This document shows positions 53,314 through 60,958 of a stretch of DNA of 64,000 nt, piece after piece. The notes beneath the pieces were generated by a model. That model was not told where the DNA came from and searched no databases. It saw only the letters and a program-made list of their open reading frames with translations. Within the stretch, counting starts at the first letter, position 1; each line of letters begins with the position of its first letter. The DNA lies in NCBI RefSeq assembly GCF_049680855.1, contig NZ_JBMPGS010000002.1:310001-374000 (forward strand). Reading direction: 5' to 3'. This DNA comes from Salinimicrobium sp049680855. Lineage in GTDB: Bacteria; Bacteroidota; Bacteroidia; Flavobacteriales; Flavobacteriaceae. The translations under genes were made by a program, and so were the position numbers.

Positions 53314-53321
53314 TATTTTTG
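53314..53321 (+). promoter_or_regulatory. Putative -7 element of the TlpA-like gene
   Basis: TATTTTTG fits TAnnTTTG and is followed by CCGAAAAC, the same context as the -7 match at 55918 (TATATTTGCCGAAAC). It lies 17 bases before the start codon at 53339. The -33 region is poor. Confidence 0.42.
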
Positions 53322-53338
53322 CCGAAAACAAAATAATC

Positions 53339-54454
53339 ATGAAAAGAATATTAGCACTGGGCATATTTGCTCTTCTGATTTCCTGCCAGGAAGATCAGGG
53401 ATATTTTATAAGCGGAAGCATCGATAACGCTGTCGATGGTCAAAAAATATATGTTTCTGAACTAAATCAGGAAAATAATCAAACGACCGTCATTGATACA
53501 ATAGAGGTAAAAGATGGACAATTTTCTGCAGATCTTGCTGAAAAGGAGAAACCAACCCTTAGTTTTCTTACCCTAGAAGGTACCAGAGGAAACGTTGTTT
53601 TTATCGCAGATAATAATCCCATTGAATTCACCATTTACAAAGACAGTCTTTTTGCATCTAATGCCACGGGTGGAAAAGACAATGACCTGCTTTACCGTTA
53701 TTTTGAAGATATGCGGGCATCAAATAAAAGCCAGGCACAAACACGTACTGCAATGATTGAAGCATTTCGTCAAAAAGATTCTATAGAATTAACCAGGCTT
53801 AGAGTACAACAGGAAGAGAACTTCTTACAAAATATGGAAAACAAAAAGGAAATGGTTAGGAATAATTCGAACTCCATTGTTTCTGCAATGATCCTTCAGG
53901 AACTGGCGAGCTCGCAGAGACTAGAATCATCAGAATTGGCGGAGCTTTATAATTCGCTCTCGTCTGAAGTTCAGGAATCGCGCCTTGGAAAAATGCTGGA
54001 AGATACCATTAGCAGGTTAAGTAAGGTAGAAATTGGGGGTAAAGCACCTAATTTTTCAGCACCCACTCCGCAAGGAGATGAGCTTGCGCTGAACGAGGTT
54101 TTAGGAGAGGTCACTTTAGTTGATTTCTGGGCATCCTGGTGTAAACCATGTCGTGATGAAAACCCCAATATTGTACGGGTTTATGAAAAATACCACGATC
54201 AGGGATTTAATGTGGTAGGTGTTTCTTTAGACAGACCGGGACAAAAAGACAAATGGGAGCAGGCGATTGCAGAAGATAACCTGCAGTGGAACCAGGTTTC
54301 CAATCTAATGTTCTGGCAGGATCCAATTGCTGCAGAATATGGTGTAAGAGCAATACCCGCTGCATTTTTACTCGATGAAAACGGAGTGATCGTTGCAAAA
54401 AATTTAAGAGGAAAAGATCTTGAAAATAAGGTAGCAGAAATGTTGGGCGAATAA
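53339..54454 (+). CDS. TlpA-family thiol-disulfide oxidoreductase lipoprotein (DUF4369 N-domain)
   Basis: 371 aa. A lipoprotein signal, MKRILALGIFALLISC with Cys 16, is followed by a DUF4369-type domain (GSIDNAVDGQKIYVSELNQE, about 25-110) and a helical linker (about 115-225). The C-terminal thioredoxin-like domain has APTPQGDELALNEVLGEV, then FWASWCKPCRDENPN with the C-x2-C redox pair near 265, and GVRAIPAAFLLDENG with the cis-Pro. Such proteins reduce or repair thiols in the periplasm, facing from the inner or outer membrane. The gene stands alone with a promoter match before it and a terminator after it. Confidence 0.88.
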   Translation: MKRILALGIFALLISCQEDQGYFISGSIDNAVDGQKIYVSELNQENNQTTVIDTIEVKDGQFSADLAEKEKPTLSFLTLEGTRGNVVFIADNNPIEFTIYKDSLFASNATGGKDNDLLYRYFEDMRASNKSQAQTRTAMIEAFRQKDSIELTRLRVQQEENFLQNMENKKEMVRNNSNSIVSAMILQELASSQRLESSELAELYNSLSSEVQESRLGKMLEDTISRLSKVEIGGKAPNFSAPTPQGDELALNEVLGEVTLVDFWASWCKPCRDENPNIVRVYEKYHDQGFNVVGVSLDRPGQKDKWEQAIAEDNLQWNQVSNLMFWQDPIAAEYGVRAIPAAFLLDENGVIVAKNLRGKDLENKVAEMLGE

Positions 54455-54478
54455 TGCCATTTTTGGATACCTAAAAAC

Positions 54479-54508
54479 AGAAAAGGCTGCCAAATGGTAG
54501 CCTTTTCT
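54479..54508. terminator. Bidirectional intrinsic terminator
   Basis: AGAAAAGGCT at 54479 pairs with AGCCTTTTCT ending 54508, and the stem extends inward through a G-T pair and two more G-C pairs around an AAAT loop. A- and T-rich arms serve both strands. It lies between the convergent TlpA-like and SIMPL genes. Confidence 0.82.
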
Positions 54509-54527
54509 ATTAGGACCATTTTATGTT

Positions 54528-55202
54528 TTAAAGAAGTAAAAAAGATACATTTATTTTCACGGTGACTTCCAGTTCTCCCGGTGCGATAGTTTGTTCACCT
54601 CCACTTCGGTCACTTTTCATTTCCATTGCCTGCATTACAGGAACAAACCGGGCATTTTCCACTTCTGAAATTTGAAATGCCTGACCGAGTTTCTGTCCTA
54701 ATGGTTGCACAAGTTCCGAAGCTTTCTCTTTCGCATTAAGAACCGCCAGTTTACGTGCTTCAGATTTAATTTCTTCCTGCCTGGAGGTTTTAAAATTCAC
54801 TGCATCAATACGATTTAGACCAGATTCCAGCAGACCTGCCATTATTTCTTCATAGCTGTCCAATTCTTCCAGATGAATAGAAATTGCCTGATTCGCGGAG
54901 TAGCTATATTCTTTGGTATTGTAATTATAATCCTTGTTAAGATTAATATATTCTGTCCTCACATTCTTGGAAAGAATACCTTTATTTTTAAGAAACTTTA
55001 GGATCTTGCTTACCACCTCGTCATTCTGCATTTTAACTTCGGAAGCTGATTCACCAGAATGTTCTACCCGGGCCCTAATTACCACTTCATTTGGAACGAC
55101 ATATACTGTACCCTCCCCTGTTACTGTGACACCATAATTTTGTTGCTGTGCAAATCCCACGATGGAAAATAAAATGGTCAGAAGAATTGATATTTTTCTC
55201 AT
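54528..55202 (-). CDS. SIMPL-domain (DUF541) secreted protein
   Basis: 224 aa. The signal peptide MRKISILLTILFSIVGFAQQ is followed by the SIMPL domain: YGVTVTGEGTVYVVPNEVVI, YINLNKDYNYNTKEYSYSAN, and the late GELEVTVKINVSFLL. The family forms periplasmic or surface barrel-like oligomers, and its function is poorly known. The gene begins 34 bases after the end of the rhomboid gene, so the two are probably one transcript. No Cys lipobox is present, so it is periplasmic or secreted. Nothing unusual in length. Confidence 0.83.
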   Translation of the reverse strand: MRKISILLTILFSIVGFAQQQNYGVTVTGEGTVYVVPNEVVIRARVEHSGESASEVKMQNDEVVSKILKFLKNKGILSKNVRTEYINLNKDYNYNTKEYSYSANQAISIHLEELDSYEEIMAGLLESGLNRIDAVNFKTSRQEEIKSEARKLAVLNAKEKASELVQPLGQKLGQAFQISEVENARFVPVMQAMEMKSDRSGGEQTIAPGELEVTVKINVSFLLL

Positions 55203-55236
55203 ATTATGTTTGTTTTTAAAAGTTGAATTTTTTCTA

Positions 55237-55887
55237 CTAAATTCTGCCTGATTTCTGAAGGATAAACAGCAGTATAATTGGCACTGCCAGTAAAATTACC
55301 ATCAATAAATGAGCGCTTAAAATCCATGGAGCTAGTATGAGGGTTAAGAGATATCCTCCCACTGCCCCACCAAAATGTGCGTCATGACCAATATTTCCAA
55401 CCCTGCGTTTCATGCCGTATATCGAGTATAACATATAACCAATTCCGAAGATATAGGCTGGAATGGGCACAGGAATAAAGAACATGTAAAGGCTCATATC
55501 TGGGTATAACAATATTGCTGCGTAAATGATCCCTGATACCGCACCGCTTGCTCCTACTGCATTGTAACCATATTCGTCCTTATGAAAAAAGTATGACAAT
55601 AAATTCCCCAGCAGAAGGCTCGCCACATAGACCAGAACAAAACCTGAACTACCAAGCGCCTGTATCACTACATCTGCGAAAAAGTACAAGGTAAGCATAT
55701 TCAAGAAGAGGTGGCCATTATCTACGTGTAAAAACCCAGAAGAAAAAATCCTCAATTTTTCTCCATTCCGAATTGCACCGGTATTAAATTTATACTTCTC
55801 AAAAAAGGAATAATCATTAAAACCCTTAAAAGAAATGATCACATTTGCGGCAATTATGATGATGGTGACCAGGTGTAAATCTCCCAT
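55237..55887 (-). CDS. Rhomboid-family intramembrane serine protease
   Basis: 216 aa with six predicted membrane helices. GFLHVDNGHLFLNMLTLYFF near 52-71 contains the H-x3-N pattern of helix 2. YNAVGASGAVSGIIYAAILL near 110-129 has the catalytic Ser in G-A-S-G, and HDAHFGGAVGGYLLTLILAP near 169 has the catalytic His. All active-site residues are present. It cleaves membrane-spanning substrates in the inner membrane; targets are unknown. It is divergent from the LpxL-type gene and is followed by the SIMPL gene 34 bases on. Confidence 0.88.
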   Translation of the reverse strand: MGDLHLVTIIIIAANVIISFKGFNDYSFFEKYKFNTGAIRNGEKLRIFSSGFLHVDNGHLFLNMLTLYFFADVVIQALGSSGFVLVYVASLLLGNLLSYFFHKDEYGYNAVGASGAVSGIIYAAILLYPDMSLYMFFIPVPIPAYIFGIGYMLYSIYGMKRRVGNIGHDAHFGGAVGGYLLTLILAPWILSAHLLMVILLAVPIILLFILQKSGRI

Positions 55888-55917
55888 TTATGCTTCTGTT
55901 TAGTGCCAAATATAACA

Positions 55918-55925
55918 TATATTTG
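55918..55925 (+). promoter_or_regulatory. -7 promoter element of the LpxL-type gene
   Basis: TATATTTG is a full TAnnTTTG match. TTTA at 55899-55902 could act as a weak -33. Transcription would start near 55932, so the acyltransferase must start at 55942 and not at the earlier in-frame ATG at 55903. Confidence 0.5.
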
Positions 55926-55941
55926 CCGAAACATTTTATTC

Positions 55942-56844
55942 ATGCAGCGTTTAGTTTTCTGGCTGACTTACCCTCTTTTGTGGCTCATTTCTGTCTTGCC
56001 TTTTTCTGCATTCTACCTGGTTTCTGATGCCATTTTTGTTTTAGTATACCACATTATAGGCTACAGGAAAAACACCGTACAGAAAAATCTTGAAATGGTG
56101 TTTCCTGAAAAATCTTCTAAAGAAAGAAAAAAAATAGAAATTAAATTTTACAGGCACATGGTAGATATGTTCCTGGAAATGATCAAAAGTATTTCTATTT
56201 CCAACGAAGAGCTAAAAAAAAGGTTTCGCTTCACCAATCTTGAAGAGGTACATAAAATTAGGGCAATGAATAAAAGCATTATTCTTGCCTGCGGTCACTA
56301 TGCCAGTTACGAATGGATCAACGCGCTACAGTTGCACGACCTTGACTATAGAGGCTTCGGAATTTATAAAAAGGTAAAAAATCCTTATTTTGATAAAATG
56401 GCCAGGGACATACGCGGCCGGTTTGAGGGAGAATTAATTCCTACAGTGACAGCTACCAAGCAAATTGTAAAGAATGAGAAAAATGGCATTTTAGGAGTCT
56501 ATGCCATGATCGCAGATCAGTCGCCACGGCTGAAGAGGGCTAAGGCCTGGACAAATTTTATGGGAATAGAAGTTCCAGTTTTTATGGGCACCGAGAAACT
56601 TGCGAAAGATCTTGATATGACTGTGGTGTATCTTCATGTTGAAAAGAAAAAGAGAGGTTTTTACGAAGCAACTTTTAAAACGCTTTCATATAATCCTTCT
56701 GAAGAAAAAGCATTCAGCATCACCCGAAACTATTTCGATGAACTGGAGAAACAGATCAAAAATACTCCTGAATATTATTTATGGACACATAAAAGATGGA
56801 AGCACCGAGGTGCTTCCATTCCTGCTAATGCACAATCTTTTTAG
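55942..56844 (+). CDS. lpxL: LpxL/HtrB-type lipid A (or lysophospholipid) acyltransferase
   Basis: 300 aa from MQRLVFWLTYPLLWLISVLP, which forms the N-terminal membrane anchor. An upstream ATG at 55903 is open but lies before the promoter match. The acyltransferase motif is unusual: IILACGHYASYEWINALQLH near 115 has H-x4-E where HtrB has the same His-Glu pair. IADQSPRLKRAKAWTNFMGI near 195 is the second block. It adds a secondary acyl chain to lipid A in the inner membrane. An 11-base perfect hairpin lies inside its last codons. It overlaps the end of glmM by 4 bases. Confidence 0.84.
   Translation: MQRLVFWLTYPLLWLISVLPFSAFYLVSDAIFVLVYHIIGYRKNTVQKNLEMVFPEKSSKERKKIEIKFYRHMVDMFLEMIKSISISNEELKKRFRFTNLEEVHKIRAMNKSIILACGHYASYEWINALQLHDLDYRGFGIYKKVKNPYFDKMARDIRGRFEGELIPTVTATKQIVKNEKNGILGVYAMIADQSPRLKRAKAWTNFMGIEVPVFMGTEKLAKDLDMTVVYLHVEKKKRGFYEATFKTLSYNPSEEKAFSITRNYFDELEKQIKNTPEYYLWTHKRWKHRGASIPANAQSF
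56796..56819. terminator. Perfect hairpin inside the end of the LpxL-type gene
   Basis: ATGGAAGCACC (56796-56806) and GGTGCTTCCAT (56809-56819) form an 11-bp stem around GA. It lies within codons for WKHRGAS, 25 bases before the stop, where no spacer exists between the two convergent genes. No T-run follows directly, so it may be a roadblock or structure and not a classical terminator. Confidence 0.42.
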
Positions 56845-58232
56845 TCCAGATTGGCTATTTGTTTTATTTCCTTGATCATGGATTGTGCAACATCATCTGC
56901 TTCCTGTTGTGATTTTGCTTCCGTATAAATCCTGATAATAGGTTCTGTATTTGATTTTCTAAGGTGCACCCAATGCTCTTCAAAATCTATCTTTACACCA
57001 TCTACAGTAGAAACTTCTTCTTTGGAATATTTTTCCTCAACTTCTTTTAAAATATTATCCACGTCGAGTCCCGGAGTGAGTTCAATTTTATTCTTGCTCA
57101 TGAAATAGGACGGATAGGTTTTTCTTAGTTCAGAAACTGAAATTTTCTTTTCGGCCAAATGAGTAAGAAATAAAGCTACGCCTACCAGACTGTCTCTTCC
57201 ATAATGTAACTCCGGATATATAATTCCGCCGTTTCCTTCCCCTCCAATAACAGCATTGGTTTCTTTCATCAATTCCACTACATTCACCTCGCCCACGGCA
57301 CTTGCCTTATATGTTCCGCCATGTTTTTCAGTAATGTCTTTTAAAGCTCTTGAAGATGAAAGATTACTTACCGTGTTCCCTGGATTTTTGCTTAGCACAT
57401 AATCTGCACATGCAACGAGTGTATACTCTTCGCCAAACATTTCGCCGTCTTCTGCAATAAATGCGAGCCGGTCTACATCAGGATCTACCACAATTCCAAA
57501 ATCGGCTTTCTTCTCCTTTACAAGTTCACATATATCTCCAAGATGCTCTTTTAAAGGCTCTGGGTTATGCGGAAAATGTCCTGTGGGTTCACAATACAAT
57601 TCTATCACGTTCACTCCCAATCTTTTTAAAAGACGTGGGATGGCAATTCCCCCCGTAGAATTTACACCGTCTACCACTACAGTGAAATTTGCTTCAGAAA
57701 TCTTCTTTGCGTCTACCAGAGACAGCATTGTGACTTCCTCTATATGAGTATCAATATAATGGGTGGTTTTGGTGATCTTTCCCAGTGCATCTACTTCAGA
57801 AAAGGTAAAATCGGCAGCTTCTGCTATTTCAAGAATTTCGGCTCCCTGTTTCCCATTTAGAAATTCGCCTTTTTCATTCAGTAATTTTAAAGCATTCCAT
57901 TGTTTTGGATTGTGACTTGCCGTAAGTATGATCCCACCAGTGGCTTTTTCAAGGGGTACAGCCACTTCTACCGTGGGAGTTGTAGAAAGATCAAGATCAA
58001 TCACGTCTATACCTAAACCAATTAAGGTATTCATTACAAGTTGCTGTATCATTTCTCCTGAAATTCGCGCATCACGTCCTACTACCACTTTCACGGTTTC
58101 ATCTTTGCTTTGATTTTTTAACCAGGAACCGTAGGCAGCTGCAAATTTCACAGCATCTATAGGAGTTAAATTATCTGAAGGCTTCCCTCCTATCGTCCCT
58201 CTTATTCCCGAAATCGATTTAATTAATGTCAT
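56841..58232 (-). CDS. glmM: Phosphoglucosamine mutase / phosphohexomutase
   Basis: 463 aa, the usual length. IKSISGIRGTIGGKPSDNLT at 4-23 is the N-terminal loop, IILTASHNPKQWNALKLLNE near 96-115 holds the phospho-serine, and VDPDVDRLAFIAEDGEMFGE near 250 holds the metal-binding D-x-D-x-D. GGEGNGGIIYPELHYGRDSL near 325 is the sugar-binding loop. It interconverts glucosamine-6-P and glucosamine-1-P for UDP-GlcNAc synthesis, so it feeds peptidoglycan, lipid A and all amino sugars of the polysaccharide locus. A good promoter lies about 127 bases upstream. GlmM versus phosphomannomutase is judged by overall pattern. Confidence 0.87.
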   Translation of the reverse strand: MTLIKSISGIRGTIGGKPSDNLTPIDAVKFAAAYGSWLKNQSKDETVKVVVGRDARISGEMIQQLVMNTLIGLGIDVIDLDLSTTPTVEVAVPLEKATGGIILTASHNPKQWNALKLLNEKGEFLNGKQGAEILEIAEAADFTFSEVDALGKITKTTHYIDTHIEEVTMLSLVDAKKISEANFTVVVDGVNSTGGIAIPRLLKRLGVNVIELYCEPTGHFPHNPEPLKEHLGDICELVKEKKADFGIVVDPDVDRLAFIAEDGEMFGEEYTLVACADYVLSKNPGNTVSNLSSSRALKDITEKHGGTYKASAVGEVNVVELMKETNAVIGGEGNGGIIYPELHYGRDSLVGVALFLTHLAEKKISVSELRKTYPSYFMSKNKIELTPGLDVDNILKEVEEKYSKEEVSTVDGVKIDFEEHWVHLRKSNTEPIIRIYTEAKSQQEADDVAQSMIKEIKQIANLD

Positions 58233-58358
58233 TTTTGGATATCTTATAGATTAATAGTTGTATCTCCTCTTCTATTTCTGAAAACTTGGGCTAATCATGC
58301 CTGAAGGAGCTTTTTAACTTTAACAGGAAAAACTTTAATTTACCTGCAGAGTGCCAAA

Positions 58359-58390
58359 CAAAGATACAAGCCTCTGGAGCTTCTGGCAAA
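58359..58390 (-). promoter_or_regulatory. Bacteroidetes-type promoter of glmM
   Basis: Read on the minus strand: TTTG (58390-58387), 20 bases, then TATCTTTG (58366-58359), both full consensus matches. Transcription would start near 58352 and leave a leader of about 120 bases before the glmM start at 58232. No riboswitch or glmS-like fold was recognised in that leader. Confidence 0.58.
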
Positions 58391-58432
58391 ACTTAACACA
58401 ATATAAACATTCTAAAAGCATAACTTGCTTCA

Positions 58433-59017
58433 ATGAACTTTCTTGCACACATATATCTTTCAGGTCAAGATGAAGAATTGATCATAGGTAACTTCATAGC
58501 CGATTCTATCAAGGGGAAGAAATACCTCGAATATCCAGAAGGGATTCAAAAAGGAATTATTCTGCACCGGGCAATCGATTATTATACAGATACGCACCCC
58601 ATTGTAAAAAAAAGCACTTCCAGGTTGTTTAGCAAATACAGCCATTACAGCAGCGTTATCGTAGATATTTTATATGATCATTTTCTTGCGCATAACTGGC
58701 AGGAGTATTCCAAAGTGCCCCTGGATGTTTTTGTGGAACGTTTTTATGCTTTACTAAAAGCTAATATTGATGTGCTACCTAAAAATGTTCAGCAATTTCT
58801 GCCTTTCATGATTAGGGATAACTGGCTTCTTAGCTATGCCAGCATTGAAGGAATAGGAAGAATCCTCCAACAAATGAACGAACGGACAAATAAAATATCC
58901 AAAATGAATTTTGCAGTAAATGAACTGCAAATGCATTATGGGGATTTTGAAAAAGAGTTCCGCTTGTTTTTTGAGGACCTCCAAATCTTTGCTACAGCAA
59001 AAATAAAGGAGCTCTAA
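58433..59017 (+). CDS. acpH: Acyl-carrier-protein phosphodiesterase (AcpH)
   Basis: 194 aa, the usual AcpH length. MNFLAHIYLSGQDEELIIGN is the family's start. FIADSIKGKKYLEYPEGIQK, then GIILHRAIDYYTDTHPIVK near 40-58 (HR..D..TD..P) and VIVDILYDHFLAHNWQEYSK near 75-94 give the HD-like metal site. It removes the 4'-phosphopantetheine arm from acyl carrier protein in the cytoplasm. The gene is alone, divergent from glmM, with a weak hairpin after it. Nothing unusual. Confidence 0.88.
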   Translation: MNFLAHIYLSGQDEELIIGNFIADSIKGKKYLEYPEGIQKGIILHRAIDYYTDTHPIVKKSTSRLFSKYSHYSSVIVDILYDHFLAHNWQEYSKVPLDVFVERFYALLKANIDVLPKNVQQFLPFMIRDNWLLSYASIEGIGRILQQMNERTNKISKMNFAVNELQMHYGDFEKEFRLFFEDLQIFATAKIKEL

Positions 59018-59040
59018 AATTCCCTTTTTAGAAGGCAGGG

Positions 59041-59081
59041 AAGCTTCAAATTATCTTTTTATCGGGAAAAAGAAGCTTTTA
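59041..59081 (+). terminator. Weak terminator-like hairpin after acpH
   Basis: AAGCTTC (59041) and GAAGCTT (about 59071-59077) can pair, with CTTTTT/AAAAAG forming an inner stem, followed by TTAG. It is AT-rich and without a long T-run, so it is a modest candidate for the end of the acpH transcript. Confidence 0.35.
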
Positions 59082-59108
59082 GTAGAAGGTAAAAATTTTG
59101 CATTTAAA

Positions 59109-59207
59109 TTCCACAGCAAGTTGGAATAAAAAACGGTTTTTGTAGAATTCCACACTGAGCTAAAAATACCTGTAGAAAATTTCCACAGATAACCTTTGGG
59201 TTCCACA
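59109..59207. repeat. Four TTCCACA repeats in a non-coding stretch
   Basis: The 300-base stretch 59018-59317 holds no gene. Besides hairpins at each end it has TTCCACA at 59109, 59148, 59181 and 59201, all in the same direction. Two are preceded by TGTAGAA. Spacings are 39, 33 and 20 bases. They partly resemble DnaA boxes (the 59180 copy matches 8 of 9 positions of TTWTNCACA) but are not full matches. Confidence 0.5.
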
Positions 59208-59265
59208 TTTATTCTACGCAAGCTTATCATCGCCGGCCTTATATTCGAAACAAATAAGCAAAAAA

Positions 59266-59296
59266 AAATACCCTGAGAATAGTTCCCAGGGTATTT
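59266..59296 (-). terminator. Intrinsic terminator of the astacin gene
   Basis: On the minus strand AAATACCCTG pairs with CAGGGTATTT around a short loop extended by GAA/TTC, followed by a run of T. It lies 22 bases after the astacin stop codon and is a strong rho-independent terminator. Confidence 0.85.
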
Positions 59297-59317
59297 GAAA
59301 TAGAATTTCTGTGAATT

Positions 59318-60376
59318 CTATCTATAGTACCATACGTTATTCTTAAGGTATACGGCACGCATTCCGTAACGACCGCTATAGAACCAGTTGTCATAAAACC
59401 TTAGTACCTTAAGTCCCGCAATAGTGTAATATTCACCGTTGATATAAGTAGGTTCAGGATTAGGATTACCAGGTTTTGCTACGTTTGAAGGGTACATACT
59501 GTTAATTCCCTGAACGTCACCAGAAGATAATCCACTTCTTTGAACATTAAAAGTACTGCCATCTGTCTTTGTGATTGTTGGTTTTCCATTTTTAGAGAAG
59601 GAATAAGAGCTGTACATCATAATTGAACCAAAATCAAGATTAGAAGTAAACTCGTTCCCGTCATACCCTTCGTCTGCATAAGTGGTGAAATTATGTTCAG
59701 TCCCACTTTTCACATTTTCGAAAAGAATAGAGATATGCCTGTCTCTGTCTACCCTGCTTTGCTCATGCCACAGCCCTACTGCGTGTCCAATTTCATGAAT
59801 AGTATTTCCTGTAGAACAACCGCTGGAAAGGGTGATGTTTTGTTTCCCTCCTATCATTCCAACATAAGAAGCACAACCAGAACCAGTAGTGAAATAGATA
59901 TAGTTTCTTTCGGAAGATCTTTCTACAAATTGAAGACTGGTTTTTGACTCCCAGTGCTTGATAGCATCAATAACGCGCTGCTGGTTACTTAAACCTGCAT
60001 CAATAGCGTAATAGACAGTATTGTCTGGCCACCTTCCGGAAGTTCTTCCAACACTTTTTTGTGCAGGTGGAGTTTCTCCTTCTTCAAAGACAAGCTTTAC
60101 GGGACTGGTAGACACCATATCACGACTAAGAAGCATGTCTCCCTGGTATATGTAGTCTCCGTTAAAAGATTCTACAGGAATTCTTTGACCTGCAAAATAA
60201 ACGTCGGAAACTGCTCCGATTTTATCAGGATTTGCAAGCTCCATAGAGATGTTCTCTCCAGAAACTAGATTGGTATTTTCGTTTTCCTCAGATATCTCAT
60301 AATTATCAAGAGAGTCTTCACTGCAGCTCATTACGGCCAATGCAGGTAGTAACAAAAATAATTTGATTTTTTTCAT
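59318..60376 (-). CDS. Astacin-like (M12A) zinc metalloprotease lipoprotein
   Basis: 352 aa from MKKIKLFLLLPALAVMSC, a lipoprotein signal; the frame is open 32 codons further upstream to 60472, but that extension would hide the signal. A pro-segment (about 20-110) precedes the catalytic domain: NTIHEIGHAVGLWHEQSRVD near 205 is the astacin zinc site H-E-x2-H-x2-G-x2-H-E, and FGSIMMYSSYSF near 260 is the Met-turn. The ~45-residue end (GEYYTIAGLKVLRFYDNWFY) is an extra domain of unknown role. It is an extracytoplasmic, probably outer-membrane-bound protease. It has its own terminator and a long upstream region. Confidence 0.87.
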   Translation of the reverse strand: MKKIKLFLLLPALAVMSCSEDSLDNYEISEENENTNLVSGENISMELANPDKIGAVSDVYFAGQRIPVESFNGDYIYQGDMLLSRDMVSTSPVKLVFEEGETPPAQKSVGRTSGRWPDNTVYYAIDAGLSNQQRVIDAIKHWESKTSLQFVERSSERNYIYFTTGSGCASYVGMIGGKQNITLSSGCSTGNTIHEIGHAVGLWHEQSRVDRDRHISILFENVKSGTEHNFTTYADEGYDGNEFTSNLDFGSIMMYSSYSFSKNGKPTITKTDGSTFNVQRSGLSSGDVQGINSMYPSNVAKPGNPNPEPTYINGEYYTIAGLKVLRFYDNWFYSGRYGMRAVYLKNNVWYYR

Positions 60377-60719
60377 AAGTAGGGGTGCTTTTTTGTTAAG
60401 TAACAATTGATTTGGGTTTAATTTGTTACTTCCGTTTTTAATTAAATTTGTGATAATCGTTTGATCTTTCATTAGTAAATTATTCTAAAAGCGACGTCGT
60501 TTTTCTTTGCTGCCGATTCTATTTAGAATAACCGTGCCAAAAAGGGATTTAATAAATAATTAACGAACCCTGTTCCGCTGCTAAAAATAGAGTCTGAATT
60601 GAATTGTAGGTTTTTTCTGCAGAAATTTAATTTTTTAGAGTTATACATAATCAAATGGATACAAAAATTTTTCTAAAAGGCCTTTTTTCAATAGATTTTT
60701 TAATCCGATGAATCTGAAG

Positions 60720-60749
60720 CAAAATTAAAATTATTTTTTCTTTAACAAA
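60720..60749 (-). promoter_or_regulatory. Candidate promoter of the astacin gene
   Basis: Minus strand: TTTG (60749-60746), 18-base spacer, TAATTTTG (60727-60720); both fit the Bacteroidetes consensus. The distance to the start codon is about 340 bases, so it may be chance in AT-rich DNA or imply a long leader. Confidence 0.35.
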
Positions 60750-60876
60750 CCTTTTCAAAAACTTTAACAAACTGATTATTAGCATGTTTATCTTTTGGAG
60801 GACTTTTCTTACAGGTTTTCATCAATTCAAAAAGGAGTCCTTTTGAATTAAAGTTTATTGAAAATTTTACATAAAG

Positions 60877-60909
60877 AAAAAGCTGCTTATGTTACTATAA
60901 GCAGCTTTT
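60877..60909 (-). terminator. Intrinsic terminator of the TSP3 lipoprotein gene
   Basis: AAAAAGCTGCTTAT (60877-60890) pairs with ATAAGCAGCTTTT (60897-60909) around GTTACT. On the minus strand the stem ends in a T-run. It lies 50 bases after the stop codon at 60959. Confidence 0.82.
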
Positions 60910-60958
60910 AATTTTAAATGTGATTTTTATACAGGTAGTTTACCTTTTATTCCTGTTA

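Larger units (their letters stand above)
60377..60958. other. Non-coding stretch upstream of the astacin gene
   Basis: About 580 bases without a convincing gene on either strand. It contains the terminator hairpin of the TSP3 lipoprotein gene (60877-60909), a promoter match for the astacin gene (60720-60749) and very AT-rich DNA. No RNA gene or riboswitch was recognised. If transcription starts near 60714, the astacin mRNA would have a leader of over 300 bases. Confidence 0.5.

Noticed and set aside
59018..59317. Replication origin suggested by TTCCACA boxes
   Set aside because: The boxes miss the DnaA consensus by one or two bases, and neither dnaA, dnaN nor other origin-linked genes are nearby. 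Kept only as a repeat.
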